DNA of 64,000 bases from positions 27,670,787-27,734,786 of the forward strand of contig CALNVZ010003433.1 of NCBI GenBank assembly GCA_940671915.1, read 5' to 3'. This document shows, in pieces, positions 36,601-47,678 of this stretch (position 1 is the stretch's first letter; the number at the start of each line of letters is the position of its first letter). This stretch comes from Paracentrotus lividus. Taxonomy: Eukaryota; Echinodermata; Echinoidea; Camarodonta; Echinidae. The position numbers were made by a program, and so were the translations under genes. The notes below the pieces were generated by a model, which saw only the letters and a program-made list of their open reading frames with translations, did no database searches and had not been told where the DNA came from.

Positions 36601-36740
36601 TGGAGAGAGAGAGAGAATTATCCAAAAAGGAGGAAAGCTCTAGAGAAACTGTGATTTGAGCTACGTCTACTATTATTCTCTTCCCCCAGAGTTGTCCATT
36701 GGCTGTTGTACATGTATTCTCTTATATACATATGTATATT

Positions 36741-36790
<50 letters not shown>

Positions 36791-38988
36791 CAGGAAAGAC
36801 GGAGTTTCCTTAGTGCCCAACTACTGTCAGTTTCTTGCCGGAGCAATCATCAGGTTGGTGAAGATTCGTTGGAAGAGAAAAACATTAATAGTTTGAAAGG
36901 AGTGAATAAAACAGTTACTAAATCCAGATACTCCAACCACAAGCACTCACTGACCCACAGATCCAATGCCAACGCAACCCAACTCTCAAAGTACGTGTGG
37001 CAACTCAAGGACACCAACACGAACTTTAACATCGATTGGAGCATCGTCCAACATGCGAAACCCTACAACAACTCGACTAAAAAGTGTCACCTATGCCTTA
37101 CTGAGAAACTGTGCATTGCATGTGCGGACCCCAAAGTATCACTCAACAAAAGAACTGAGCTTGTGTCTACATGCCGACACAGAAATAAGTTCAAATTAAA
37201 GCTTTTTCTCAACCGCCCCAAAAGCTAGGTTGATTTCCCCGCACACGCAGTGCACCGTTTCTCAACATTATTGTTATGTCTTGTAGTATATCAAATAGTT
37301 GATGGAACCGTAACTTTATTGAATCGATTATTCACTTTGCTTTTTTGTCAACTGAAGTTAGCTACAGTTTATCTAGTTCCTAATTTTATTCTGTAATCGA
37401 TCTTAGACGTGGGCTTCTTTTAGTAACTGTTTTATTCACTCCTTTCAAACTATTAATGTTTTTCTCTTCCAACGAAACTTCACCAACCTGATGATTGCTC
37501 CGGCAAGAAACTGACAGTAGTTGGGCACTAAGGAAACTCCGTCTTTCCTGAAATATACTCGCTCCGTTTCCACGTAGAGCACTTTTGGACGTTCCATGGT
37601 CTAACTTACGGATGTATATATATATATTTATATATGTGTGTGTATATCCTACCGATGATGCAGCACGTGACCCGGAATCCAAGTCAATCAGAATTTTTGA
37701 ACCCGAATCCGAGTCGATCAGAGCCTTTTACCCGGTTTCTGTGTCCATGGGGCCCATACACATTTTCGGGTCGAAAAAAAAATGTTTGAAACGCAATTCG
37801 GGTTATTAAAAGCCTTTGTTCCTGAATCTGGATCAGATTGACCCGGAAATATAATGGCCAGGGTTGGACCCGAGTTTGGGTATAGAATAACCCGAAACGG
37901 GTTGAATTAAACCCTTCATTCTTAAGAGTGAATACACGTGCTTAGTGTGGGCGCCGCTTCTTTTTTCTTCTTCTTTTTCTTTTTTGTTTAATTATTTCTA
38001 TTTTGTTGTTTTTTGGTGGAAAGTGCACATGAGCAACAAAGTTAAGAAAATCTGGATGTATACTTTTTGCCCCAAATTTTCATAAAGTGGGGCGACCCTG
38101 CCCCAGTGCCCTTAAGATCGAAACCCATTATGAAACGATTACATATTGACCTACCAATGCCAAAAAAATATATATTTATTTAATTATTTCTACATACCAT
38201 ATTTCCATATCAACTGGAAAACATTATCCGGGACTGTAATGGACATAATAATGAGGAATTATGTGTGTTATATTCTATACACAGATCTATGTGACCTGTA
38301 CATTAGGGGGGAGAGTTATAATCAACCCCAGCTCCTATTGAAGAAGCTTCATCAATCTCAATCCCGTATTGCTTTTAGCTTTAGAGGCGGACAGGTGATG
38401 ATCTTTCTCATGAATCGGAATGAACCTAATTCACAGCAGAACAGGATCATATTTGGTAAGCAAAACATTAGCTTATCAACAAAAGTTGAGTTGTTTGATT
38501 GTTTCTGGGTGGTTATGTCAGGCAATTTCAAAATCATGTGAAGCCGGCCGAGTTAACAGTTAATATGATATTGTATTTTCTCATTTCGACCCTTTTTTAT
38601 CATCATTATTATTATTAAATGTTCCACAATCATTAAGATGACTTAATGTCTTCTTTTTTTAATCTCTCTATCTCTCTCTTTTTCTTGTTTCTTTTCAGAG
38701 CTATGTTGGCCTCGGGATGGACAATTAATTACAATAAGACGAGATCCTTCTCTGGGAGCAAGGTACACTCAAGGGGTAGACCCGCTGATGATATGTAACA
38801 ATGTTGGCACCAATCATTATTGGATTGACTTCAAGGATAATTTCTACCAGATGGGTCGTATCGGCGAGACCAATCCGATCATCCAATGGCAAGATGTAAT
38901 GCATTTCGACATATCTTACATTAGATTATTACCCGATTTAAGCATTGACGCACGAATTCAATTTGATATCCCTTGCCTGAATGATTAA
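33661..38988 (+). CDS. Secreted EGF-like plus Methyltransf_FA-domain protein, copy B
   Basis: Exons parallel to copy A: 33661-33733, 35728-35886, 36431-36532, 38285-38455 and 38699-38988. Exon 1 encodes a similar signal peptide (LFHLFFLASHC). Exon 3 gives NPCQNGGT...TCDHGDCPFGL with three extra codons. Exons 4-5 give the Methyltransf_FA-like region, with HYWIDFKDNFYQMGRIGE unchanged. If splicing follows copy A, the split codon between exons 1 and 2 becomes T+AA, a stop. An alternative acceptor at 35694 (exon starting 35695) would give TGG and keep the frame, adding 11 residues. So B is either a recent pseudogene or uses a shifted acceptor. All later exons are open, about 264 codons in total. 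Confidence 0.6.
33874..34079 (-). mobile_element. 5'-truncated CR1/L2-like LINE tail in intron 1 of copy B
   Basis: On the minus strand it reads FLWNRLPLSIQTAHTLSTF, the conserved end of CR1/L2 ORF2, then a GCGC-containing 3' UTR and an ATT simple repeat. Copy A has the uninterrupted TTTCTTTATTCAGAATTTT, so the insertion postdates the duplication. Confidence 0.8.
34157..35430. other. Unassigned 1.27-kb insertion in intron 1 of copy B
   Basis: Absent from the matching place in copy A. It starts with an A/G-rich tract, contains an unrecognised 94-codon open frame (34348-34632), and carries two direct copies, about 205 bp apart, starting AGTGACAGGACTTTTTT (34890 and 35098). No terminal repeats were found. 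Confidence 0.45.
36747..36788. repeat. AT microsatellite in intron 3 of copy B
   Basis: A run of alternating TA with a few C or G near its start; Tyr-Ile open frames across it are artefacts. Confidence 0.85.
36791..37552. mobile_element. Penelope-type GIY-YIG remnant between inverted repeats
   Basis: Arms 36791-36921 and 37420-37552 are inverted copies of about 132 bp (CAGGAAAGACGGAGTTTCC against GGAAACTCCGTCTTTCCTG). Between them, 36922-37228 on the plus strand encodes SNHKHSLTHRS, QLSKYVWQLKD, and a Cys-rich end (CHLCLTEKLCIAC, then ELVSTCRHRNKFKLK), which I recognise as the C-terminal endonuclease region of Penelope-like retroelements. The RT is missing. It lies in intron 3 of copy B and is absent from copy A. 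Confidence 0.6.
37655..37925. repeat. ACCCGGAATCC-type repeat, relative at about 41515-41870
   Basis: Both stretches carry repeated GACCCGGAATCC or CCGGGTCAAA-like words separated by about 30-45 bases, and CTTAAGAGT/ACTCTTAA words near one end. Degenerate; family unknown. Confidence 0.35.
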
Positions 38989-39084
38989 TGGCTCAATCAC
39001 ACAGTCACTTTACGTTTTGTTACGTCCACCCAACTGACTGTGCTAAGTGGATGCAGAATGGACGCAGGCATCCGAGGGATCGTA

Positions 39085-39320
39085 ATGCTACAGTCACACA
39101 GACACTTACGTATAGTTACGTCCCGATGCGTCCAAAAATTATTTTCTTTTCTGCGGATCCCCACTGATGCCTACCCGTCATAGTCAGCAGTGGAAATATT
39201 GATAATTTCGTTCATCCAGTAAAACAAAGAAATACATAAGAAATGATAGAATAGAAGATGAAATAATATTTGGACGCAACCGGACGTATCTATACGTAAG
39301 TGTCTGTGTGACTGTAGCAT
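39085..39320. mobile_element. Intact 236-bp MITE with TA target duplication
   Basis: Ends ATGCTACAGTCACACAGACA and TGTCTGTGTGACTGTAGCAT; the inverted repeats extend to about 31 bp through CTTACGTATAG. TA flanks both ends (39083-39084, 39321-39322). It lies about 95 bp after the stop of copy B and is the uninterrupted relative of the composite at 26343. The surrounding DNA (39005-39780) is rich in related TTACGT/ACGTAA words and may be an older copy. Confidence 0.85.
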
Positions 39321-39322
39321 TA

Positions 39323-40264
39323 GTGAACGTAACTATCCGTATCTTGGACGCAGATCATTCTTGAAAATGCTGAGCTCCCGTTCATTTGCCTTCATTTGTG
39401 TCTACCATAAATATTCGCAATTATCTGCAACAGCTCGAGTGTTTGTCGGCAAAATCTTAGGTGCATCGTTCCTGAATACCGAATTTTTTTATACGTTTGC
39501 TTGTGGAAAATTGCAAATAGTTGTGAAAAAACGCAAATGGGCGGGACGTAAAATTTTTCCAAGATGGTGTGCTTCCAAGCTCAGATATTTACGTTCACTT
39601 ACGGATAGTAACATTTAGTTAAGGTATTTTGCGTAAGTCTGCATCCGTAGCGATTTGGCGCCGTAATTTTTTAGTTCATTCACGTATACGTTACGGACAG
39701 TTACGTCTTCTTACGACTCTACAGATGCCTGCTCCGTGCTGCGTCTGTATGTGTATTGTGGTCACAACCATTTCATAGGCTACGGAAACGGGACACGTGT
39801 ATTCAACGTGGACTGTATTGCATGCAAGTTGCATATTGCCGTCGTTGGTCTCTGCGAATCCTGCGTTTCTGTAGTAAATTTATTGTGAAAATAAACTTCT
39901 GCAATTCGTTGGAATCTGCAGAAAAAGGGGAATTCTTGGACTCAACGCCAGACGTAACTCAACGTCTGTGGTCTGTGTGCTCGTGACGTCTAAGGGTATT
40001 TTTTTCTGCGGAATCCCACGAATCCTTCCCGTCATAACAAATGTTTTCAAATATATATTTGGATTTGCTGAGAAGCATTGTTACTATGGTAACTCTTGGA
40101 TAAAACAGGAGTTGTCAGATAAACTATCGGACAGATCCTTTCATGAAACGCTCCCCATATATGTCATCTGGCAGTATAACTTTAACATAAAGTGCCACTG
40201 ATACTGACAATATCAATTGTGACATGTGTAAGAGAAAGGATGATAATGATCAGACAGTTTTATA
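39323..40264. other. No gene recognised; ACGTAA-rich repeat debris
   Basis: Contains repeated CGTTACG, GCATCCGTAG and CGTAACTCAACG words like those in the neighbouring MITE family. A short frame ending at 40201 (…LPIYVIWQYNFNIKCH) is not recognised. Confidence 0.4.
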
Positions 40265-41217
40265 CAGAGGCGGCGGAACCAGGGGGGAGGGGGGGGGGGG
40301 CACTGTGACCCCCCACTTTTTCATCCATCCTAAAAGTGCCCCTTTTAATGACTAAAAAGTGCCCCTTTTCTTAGCTAATAAAATGCCATTTTTTATATTA
40401 AAAAGGGGCACTTTTATTACTAAAAAGGGGCACTTTAATACAAAAAAGTGCCCCTTGTTACTCATATGTCTTTTAAAACCAAAATTTTCGGATACTTAAT
40501 AGGGTCTAGGGCTATGATGCACAATTAATTCAAATTTTGAGCTCAAAATTTTCGGCTCACGCTTCGCGCTCGCAGATATTATTAAAGACGTTAAAAAATG
40601 GTAGTTGTGCTTCCCTGTTTGGCGTTCAAAAGAGGGGGATAGAGCAATGTCCTTCTGGCGCTGCTCAGCGGCTGCCGGGCCCACGAGAAAAGGGGCAAAA
40701 TAAATATCCGTTTCGGACAATAAAATTTGGAGCATTTTGGAGCATTTTAATGCACAATAAACTCCGTTATTAAGCTCATGATTTTCAACTCGCGCTTCGC
40801 GCTCGCGGATATTTAATAGGGTATATGATGCACAATTAATTCCAATTTTGAACTCAAAATTTTTGGCTTGTGCTTCGCGCTTGCAGATATTAAGTTACAT
40901 AATGCACAATAGATTAACTCAAATTTTCAGCTAACGAATTTAAGCTCGCGCTTCGCGCTCGCGGATACTATATAGGGTTTATAAGGAATAATTTTCTCAA
41001 TTTTTTTGGCTCACGCTTCGCGCTCGCATTCCGTTTGTTTATCATTAATAAAATACAAAGCCATTACAATTTTTAAAAGCACAATTTTTTTCTGCGCACC
41101 CCTTTTTATCTGAATAATTTTCTCTTTAAGCCTCTGATCTCAAGTGCCCCTTTTTTTAGATAAACTGCCCATTTTCCATCGTGACCCCCCACTTTCAAAT
41201 TCGTTCCGCCGCCTCTG
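40265..41217. mobile_element. Non-autonomous hAT-type element
   Basis: Short inverted ends CAGAGGCGGCGGAAC and GTTCCGCCGCCTCTG, flanked on both sides by the same 8 bp GTTTTATA (40257-40264 and 41218-41225). An 8-bp duplication with CAGAGG-type ends is diagnostic of hAT. The interior holds AAAAGTGCCCC tracts and five GCTCGCGCTTCGCGCTCGC-type units (near 40560, 40792, 40872, 40952, 41012). No transposase. Confidence 0.85.
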
Positions 41218-41225
41218 GTTTTATA

Positions 41226-44200
41226 AGGATCAAGGGAAAATAAATAAAAGTAGATTTCGTAAACAAGAAAATAAAAAAAATCCCCCGGCGAAAAAGCCGG
41301 GTTCGTGAAAAACTTTTGAGGGGCAATTAAGGTTATTATATCAAACTGTTTTGTTTGAAGATTTGGAATTTACCGAAAATATGTCATAATTATGAATAAT
41401 AAGTTTTACAGTGGAATATTCAAAATCTAAAAAATGAAGGGTAAAATTTGACCGATTCCAGGTAGGCCTATTCATGAGCCGCACTCTTGGTCCATTGGGG
41501 TCATATAAAATTTTCTGATCAACCAGGATTTCAATCCGGGTTCTCCGGGTTCCGACCCGGATTCAAGGTCAAAAGATGACTCTTAATAATAATAATATAC
41601 ATGAGACTTCTTATGCGCTAAATCCACCAAAAGATAGGTACTCTAAGCGCTTTCCTCCAGGTCTATTTGAACTGGAAAGCCTATTGCTCCAGTGGACCCA
41701 TATTCCGGGTCAATAGGTCAATGATTTTTTTTATCCGAGTCAAATTCACCAGAAAATGAACGGCACTGAATGGACCTAGATTCCTGGTCAAAAGCTGAAT
41801 GACTCTGCTGTCTGTGTCAAACAGGTTCAAACTTTTGACTGGGGTTAGACATTTGACCCTTAATTTCGGGGGGGGGGGGGTTGTAATTTCAAGTGCAAAT
41901 GAAAATAATATGAACATGCATCATCAAACCAGGAATACTTTTCAGTCATGAATTGCACAAACCATTGTTTACGCCAAAATTTTGAATCTATATTTAAGGT
42001 TGACCGATTATGTCGATGGAACTGCCATAATACAGCAATGTTTATTAAAATGTCCAGATAATGAAAAACTGCACCTTCTTCCTCAACGCTAATTAAATGA
42101 AAAAAAATATGAAACATTTGATAGTGTAAAATAGCTTAAACTATACAAAAAAATATTTATTTCATTCGAATATTAATATTGATGGATTTTGTTCAGTTTG
42201 ATAAGAGTTTATTTGTTGACTAATATTACTTTTGAAATCAGATTTTTATTTTTCAAAATGCATTTAATCAATCAATTAATCAATTAAAACATATATTCAT
42301 GCACGCACCCTCATAGACAATACATTGTTGGTATAAAAATTGCAACGTGCAATTTTATAACAACAAGAGCATTTTTTCGCCATAGATACACAATTAAGTA
42401 GAAATATATTTCTTGCAAAAAAACATTGTTTAAGTTGTAATCAAAATGTAAAAGACAGGATTTCTGCCATTTTTGCACTATTTTTCTCCTTTTTTGACAC
42501 CATGTATAGCGCGGTTTGAAAAATAATTTAAATTATCAGTTTACATTTACTTTATATTTTTAGAAGCATATAGGGTCAATCGAAATTGATTTCCGAAATC
42601 ATTTGGTGCAGAGAATAATAAGACATTATTCGCCAGTGAAATTGTGGAACTTTTAAAACCATTTATCATGTAACACCCTGTATAGCTTTCATGACACATC
42701 CTGTACAGGGAAAACGGTTAGTCTTCTTCCTTACAATATCAGCTCTCAATGTATACATGCTTTTCTAAATGTCTGACTTACTATTAAGAACTAGAGATGT
42801 TTGATTGTGACAATGTACATTTATATAAATTTTTGGACACGTAACGCAGTTTCCACCCAGTTCATGACATATGGCTATGATGTATAAAAAAATCTCATGT
42901 ATACCTTTTTTTTCTGGAACTTCTATTTATTTTGATTGTGGATCAAAATTTGAGTTCGTGGGAAGTATTGTGCTTTACACAATGTTTCCTTTAAAGTTCT
43001 CTTGCTTAAACATGTAATTCAGCATATTTGTCATATGTATATTGTAATTGTTAATTTATTTATTTTTAATAATTGTCATTGTGCTATTTGTATCACATTT
43101 TTAATCTTTATTGAAATATTGATATTGTGATTCACACGCTGAAAACCAGTTTTGTAACCTTTAACATTGAATTAATAAAGATATTAATCAATCAATCAAT
43201 AATTTTTTTTCTTTTACACATCTTTTTGCTTTCTCACTAACTCAAACGACCAGGAAAGTAATAAACGTTACCTCACAACCTTCATAAAATATGTTCAACT
43301 TTTCCTTTAGAAATTATTAGACATTTGAAGAATCAAAACATAAGTTTAACATCAAAGCTCCAAATTTTATTTAGACAAAATAATTTTTGCCCAAGTGGGC
43401 CCACGGCACTGAGCATGCAGCGCCAGATCGACGTAACTATCATGACTATGGTAACGGTTTCCCTAAACCTTTCTTTTTTTAACGCCAAACAGGGTAGCAG
43501 CAATGATATTTTATCGTATTTTGTATATCGATGTATGTGTGGGTGCCACTTGTACTGACGATGAGACAGGACGGTCGTTGGTGCTCACATTCATTGGCGG
43601 CGATATGGGGGGGGGGGTGTCCCCCACCCCTGGGTTTTTTTCTGTGGATGGTCCGCCCAATCTCGCCTTTTAAAGCTTAACGTTTTATTTTCATATTTTC
43701 TAATCATTTTGGATAGATTTTGTCCACCTGTCCAAAAGATAAATGTGTAGAATAGATTATTAATGATTATTATTAGGGGGGGGGGCGTGTTACGGCACAT
43801 TTTGGTAAAGAATTGTGTTACCAAAAATGTGCCTATTCATTATATAAGTGCGTCCCCAAAAAAAGTATATTTCATAATAAGGAGTAACTCATGTTCTTTC
43901 AAAGATACTATTAAAACGTATACCTGTGTTTCATAAACCTGTTTGTTTCTCACCACTCAGTCGAATTTGAAAATGGTTCTAAATCATATTTATAACGTTG
44001 ACAATTCCTGCCTCCCAGGCAAATATTACACACAGTTGATGATGAGGTCGAGGGATGTCAGTGACATTATCAACTTTTTAGGCGACTGGCTTAAAAAAAT
44101 AATAATAAAAATTCAGATCGAGGCATTATATATACAGAGAGAAAAAAAAATCATAATCATAATTGCGAACTCACTCGCTCTCTCTCTCTCTTTATTTTTT

Positions 44201-44390
44201 CTAAGGCCTAATACTATACCCCTTCTTCTCACTTTTGCTCCTTTTTGCAGCTCCCTTTCATGCATTCTGTAGCCACCCCCCCCCCCCCCGAATACGCCCC
44301 GGCCCACCGCGCCCCTCGACTCGCTCGCGCTCGCTCGCCAATTTTTGCTTGGGCTATCAGCTATAGCGCCGCCCCTGCAACATCATCAAA
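41226..44390. other. Intergenic; LINE tail scraps only
   Basis: At about 41583-41665 a TAATAATAATA tract precedes a GCGC-containing stretch that looks like a CR1/L2 3' tail on the minus strand. At about 42980-43202 a sequence ending in ATTAATCAATCAATCAATAA looks like a plus-strand LINE 3' end. An AGTGCGTCCCC MITE end lies near 43849. Small frames at 43325-43558 and 43943-44090 are not recognised. CpG-rich DNA at 44290-44385 directly precedes the TMEM101 start. Confidence 0.4.
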
Positions 44391-47051
44391 ATGGCGGCAC
44401 CCACGACAACCAGGAAACCTTCAATTACGTCCATTATCAAAGGCTTTTCTGCCTTTGTGATGTACAGATTTCCATTTATTTCTGCTTTGACACTTACAAT
44501 GTTATTGTCTGAAAGAGAACAAGAACACAAGTAAGTTTTTAATGTATCTCAATCATTATTATTGCAGCACTTTAGAAAAAGAAATCTTGGTTTTCGTTTC
44601 AATTTATTATACTAGCCCCACATATTGAACCTCATGTAACTGTCTCATGTCTGTCCCTCTGCTCTGTGTGTGATGTTGGTGCTGTGGGCCGGGCCGCACT
44701 TAAACCACTTAGAATTAGCTCTTCACGGCTTATTAGTACCCCCCAAAAATAAAAATTTTACAGTATTATTTTTATACCATCTGTTGCTAGTGTATAGACC
44801 TCTATAATATTCGGCACAGACATTCTGGAGATTAGGCGAATGAAGGAAGTTCCTAACAAAAAAAAGTTAAAATCACTCATGATACGATGTCAATAATTAA
44901 GTATTGACCTCGTGGACCAAACTGCCATATTTTGGGGGAAATTTTGCAACCTTGTCAATGTTGTTTTATCAAAGGTTTTTCTCCTTTTTGCAATCACTTT
45001 TTGCTCCAAAATTAGTAGTAGTAGGCCTATTATGTCTATGTCAATATAAGACACAGTGAATAAGTTTTGGAAAAATTTCAAATCAAATTCATGAAAAAAA
45101 AAATTAAAACATCACTGATTTTTTTTCCCTCTCCCGCCAAAAAACGTGTGGGGAAAATTTTCAGAAAGTGGACTTTAAAAAATAATTTTTCATCCAAGAA
45201 GAAAAAAAGAAAACTTGAAAACATCAGAGATAGTAAAAGGAACATCCAAACACTCAGTTATTGAAGAAAGATAAGTGAAAATGTGATTTTAAAAAGTGAA
45301 AATTAAGTTTGTTTTCTGAAAGTTTTCTTACTGAGTCTTGTCATTAGTCCCAGATAGTTCAGTTGCTTGTGTGGTTAAAATCTAAATAAGTCTGCGCATC
45401 TAAGTAACAGTTTGACCTCAATTCCAATACAAAGTCGATCTCCTAAACATTTTAAGATTCATCAATGTTAATCCATTCTTCATATTCTAATGATCAATGA
45501 AACGAAAAATTTCAAGAAATTGTTTACAAGAACAATGGTTGTTTTTTTACGAGTTCAGATGAACTTTTCATTTTGTGTAGTAAAATTGGAAAGTGCTCAT
45601 GTCAGTCTGCGCATGAACTCATTTTGCATGCAGTTCAAACGTAGCACGCAGTTAAGTTTTTGACTTTTCACTTTTTGATAATGGTTAAATTAGTCATATA
45701 CGTGGGTGCGCAGACTTGGGCACTGTTATCATACTTTGTTTCAAAAATTAAGCATAAAAACTAAGTTAGGCCTACATTTAAGCTAATGTTACACCTACAT
45801 GTAACTTCCTGACCTAAATTTGCTACATCCTGATCCTGCAAAGCCTTGGCCTTGATGTAAAAGTCAGCACGCACTGAGTGCCATTGACGTCTTACGTGTT
45901 GTGCAGATGCCAATGTCATTCTCTCCTTTTCCTTTTTCTTTCTTTTTATTGATAGATCTGAAGGATTCCCACTGGTATACATATACATTCATATCGTAGT
46001 TCTCTTTGCCTGTGGTACAATGATGTCATTCGGGTCGCAGAGGTCACTTTGGGCTATCATCACTGCTGTTTCTATGGCAATCTTCACCACGGTAACACAG
46101 AGCCAGCAGCCGAAGACCAAGATGTGGCTTGTGGTAAGATCTAGTTCTTCATTAGAGGTCAAAGGGCATAGGGGTCATATATAAAATGATATCAAAATTC
46201 CCTTTTGAATTTAGCAGTAGGGTATCAAATTGACAGATTTATGTACATATGCACAGTAAAGTGTCATTACAATTTGCAGCTTTGTTTGTCCATATTGTTA
46301 CTTTTTATCATTATTCTCTATTCGGCCAAGTGTTTTCATCATCTCAAAAATAAATACACTCTTCATTTCAACTCCAGCTTAGAGGTCTTTTACCATTTTG
46401 TTACAGGTGTTTGACTAAGTGGTTTTAGACTAAGAGAACATTAGACAAAATGGGTATTAGGCAAAATGAGTATTTTAAACTGGCAATTAGACCAAAAAGT
46501 AATTCAACAGAAACTTTAGACAAAATGGAATTAGACCAAGTGGTATAAGATCAAGTGACAATTTACCCATATGATTTTTTTTTATAATTCTCTTTAACCA
46601 GGCCCGGATAGCATCCCATGATGTTGGTGTGATAGGAGTCTTTCTTATCCTCGCAAGTCGAGTCGGCGAAGACCTCAGCAAGAAATACCGTCTCCACTTC
46701 CTCCATCCGTACGGTAAGAATCTCATCTCCATCTTCTGTATCATCAACTCCGTCCAGCTCTACCGAACTCCTGAGGAGAGCCGTGCTTTCCTCTCCACCC
46801 TCCCTCACAACCAGATCGCAATGGTAATACTTGGTGCCGCACTCTTAATGGGCGGGTTTCTCTTTTCATCAGAGTTCAAGACGAAGCACGTCAGTTTGTT
46901 CTTGGCGGTTGCGGTGATGTTCTATCTGCTCACGATCGATGGGAATCTTCATTACTGGCATAAGAAGGCGAGATTGGAATACTGGATGCAGATGAACATG
47001 GTTTTGAATAGTTCAACTATTCTCTGCTGTTTAATATTTATGGCCACATGA
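44391..47051 (+). CDS. TMEM101: Transmembrane protein 101 orthologue (255 aa)
   Basis: Three exons, 44391-44530, 45956-46133 and 46602-47051, join into 256 codons including TGA, close to the 257 residues I recall for the human protein. All junctions are GT/AG. Landmarks shared with vertebrate TMEM101 are YRFPF near residue 25, SEREQE and then YIYIHI-type and MMSFGSQR blocks in exon 2, VGVIGVFLILAS at the start of exon 3, and the C-terminal IDGNLHYWHKKARLEYWMQM (residues 218-237). It is a multi-pass membrane protein with roughly six to eight hydrophobic segments; its biochemical role is not firmly established, though overexpression has been linked to NF-kB signalling. ATG GCG GCA after CATCAAA is a good start context. 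The gene appears intact, and no neighbour shares its function. Confidence 0.9.
46400..46570. repeat. Degenerate TTAGACCAAATGG-type array in intron 2 of TMEM101
   Basis: Short units such as TTAGACAAAATGG and TTAGACCAAGTGG recur about every 20 bases. The same family forms a larger array at about 50530-51160. It ends just before exon 3. Confidence 0.6.
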
Positions 47052-47605
47052 TAGTGGTAAATATTTCATACATCATATCAAAATGAGACACAAGTCGCCA
47101 AGCATAGAGTCGAGGAAATTGGCAAATCAATGACATTTTCCCATTATCGTTTTCACTCATATTTTTTTTATACAGGCAAGAGCACACATGACACACTAAA
47201 TATTCAAAAAATCAATAATATTTTTCAAAAAAATTTGACATTTTTTATTATTTTGTCGATTTCCTTGCTCTATTTTACTCATTTCTCTCATTCTGATGTG
47301 ATGAGTCACAATTGTTCTGTTATATATTCTTTAATATACATGTACCGAAATGTTGACATCATGATCGTTGATGTTGTCCTGGTTAGTGGTTCTAAACAAA
47401 AAATCCTGTACATATGCTATACAATGTAGCCTGAACGAGGTCCAGCAACATACGAGGATAGGTTACGGTGTGATTATTTTGCTATTGTACAACACTAGAT
47501 TCTTCAGAACCAGCAACCATGACATCACTGGTATGACATCACACTTTGGTACTCGATTCACGGCCATATTAGTTATATTATATATACTGTAATAGTCAAG
47601 AAGAA
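47052..47605. other. TMEM101 3' flank, probably 3' UTR
   Basis: AT-rich and without a supported gene. Open frames here (47130-47592) overlap in different frames and show no domain. The polyadenylation site could not be fixed. Confidence 0.4.
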
Positions 47606-47678
47606 TACAGTCCACTCCTGTTATAATGAGGTGCTCAGGACCAAGCCAAATACCTTGTTAAAACAAAATTTTGCTATA

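Noticed and set aside
36656-37228. A 190-codon plus-strand frame as a new host gene
   Set aside because: Its first part is an AT microsatellite and an inverted-repeat arm, its second part a Penelope endonuclease remnant; it lies within an intron.
46487-46808. Minus-strand frames opposite TMEM101 exon 3
   Set aside because: They are shadows of the conserved plus-strand exon.
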